Part shown: positions 5,090-5,522 of the stretch, piece by piece | Numbering within the stretch: the stretch's first letter is position 1 | How the letters are laid out: each line of letters opens with the position of its first letter | NCBI GenBank assembly: GCA_023818725.1 | Contig: JAMWBX010000102.1 | Span: forward strand, 1-5,522 | DNA length: 5,522 nucleotides | Direction: 5' to 3' | From: Candidatus Omnitrophota bacterium | GTDB lineage: Bacteria; Ratteibacteria; UBA8468; B48-G9; DTJG01 | Position numbers and translations under genes: made by a program | Notes under the pieces: model-generated | What the model saw: the letters and a program-made list of their open reading frames with translations, nothing else | The model's database searches: none | What the model was told of the DNA's origin: nothing

Positions 5090-5522
5090 AAATTATTTTC
5101 CCGTCAAGCATCGTGAGTGTTTTTCTTGCATATTTTGCAATTCCAGCATCATGAGTGACAATTACCAGTGTTGTGCCCTTTTCATTTAATTCACACAAAA
5201 AGTTCATAATTTCTTTGCCTGAAACACTGTCAAGGTTGCCCGTTGGCTCATCGGCAAGAATCAACACAGGATCATTCATAAGGGCTCGGGCAATTGCCAC
5301 TCTTTGTTGCTGACCACCGGAAAGTTCTGATGGTTTGTGTTTGATTCTATCTTCCAGACCGACAATTCTGGCAAGTTCAATCGCTTTTTCCCTTGTCTTC
5401 TTTTCGTCAACCTGCTGATAAAAAAGCGGCATTTCAATGTTTTCAAGCACATTCAACTGAGGAACAAGATTATATGATTGAAAAATAAAACCTATTTTTC
5501 TGCTTCTGATATCGCTGAGGGC
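5079..5522 (-). CDS. MacB/LolD-type ABC transporter ATP-binding protein (5' partial at right window edge)
   Basis: The frame is open from the window edge at 5522 down to TAG at 5079-5081, giving 148 visible codons. The true start and the Walker A motif lie beyond the edge. A TTG at 5456 is internal, because coding similarity continues upstream of it through the Q-loop. Counting from the edge, the visible motifs are the Q-loop [13 protein letters not shown] (Q15) and the signature [15 protein letters not shown] (about 67-81). Walker B follows as VLILADEP (about 86-93), then the D-loop NLDS and the H-loop in VIVTHD (about H124). [20 protein letters not shown] and DEPTGNLDS are typical of the LolD/MacB/YknY subfamily that pairs with FtsX-type permeases. 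The next gene is exactly such a permease, overlapping by 11 bases. An adaptor (membrane fusion) gene, if present, would be expected further right. Confidence 0.92.
   Translation of the reverse strand, partial: ALSDIRSRKIGFIFQSYNLVPQLNVLENIEMPLFYQQVDEKKTREKAIELARIVGLEDRIKHKPSELSGGQQQRVAIARALMNDPVLILADEPTGNLDSVSGKEIMNFLCELNEKGTTLVIVTHDAGIAKYARKTLTMLDGKIIYDN

Noticed and set aside
5455..5457. Internal TTG near 5456 as the start of the ABC ATPase
   Set aside because: The frame stays open to the window edge and the upstream codons encode the Q-loop, so the gene simply runs off the right side.

Overview
The window is an ordinary stretch of bacterial chromosome. By eye it is moderately AT-rich, at roughly 40% GC. 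It comes from a Gram-negative (diderm) bacterium: it encodes a type II secretion/type IV pilus assembly ATPase and a MacB/LolCDE-type ABC exporter. It also encodes NikR, which among bacteria is common in Proteobacteria and in deltaproteobacterial or Nitrospirota-like lineages. The exact phylum cannot be fixed from this window; a Nitrospirota or Desulfobacterota-like organism is my best inference.

Layout, plus strand: (1) 1-296, the 3' end of a PolX-type DNA polymerase/PHP-domain gene. (2) A short gap at 297-356 with an extended -10 promoter. (3) 357-845, a membrane-anchored or secreted TlpA/ResA-type thioredoxin, joined by a one-base TAATG overlap to (4) 845-2521, a complete GspE/PilB-type ATPase. 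(5) 2541-3250, a membrane protein with a histidine-rich loop, resembling the nickel/cobalt exporter and UreH-like branch of small metal transporters. Its reading frame is broken by a run of nine A residues at 2661-2669. (6) 3299-3709, a complete NikR nickel-responsive repressor with all four Ni(II) ligands. It appears to have its own promoter and to be leaderless.

Minus strand, converging on nikR: (7) 3806-5089, a MacB-like FtsX-family permease. (8) 5079-5522, its ABC ATPase partner, cut by the right window edge before Walker A. The two overlap by 11 bases and form one operon.

How they fit together: the His-rich membrane protein and NikR form a likely metal (nickel or cobalt) homeostasis pair. 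The thioredoxin and secretion-ATPase pair is translationally coupled, although no other secretion or pilus genes lie nearby. The ABC pair is an independent export module.

I found no CRISPR array, insertion sequence, tRNA or rRNA, and no convincing new multi-gene system. The observations most worth checking are the A9 frame break in the transporter gene, the leaderless extended -10 promoter of nikR, a perfect 13-bp inverted repeat flanking nikR, and a dyad that places the transporter's ribosome binding site in a hairpin loop.
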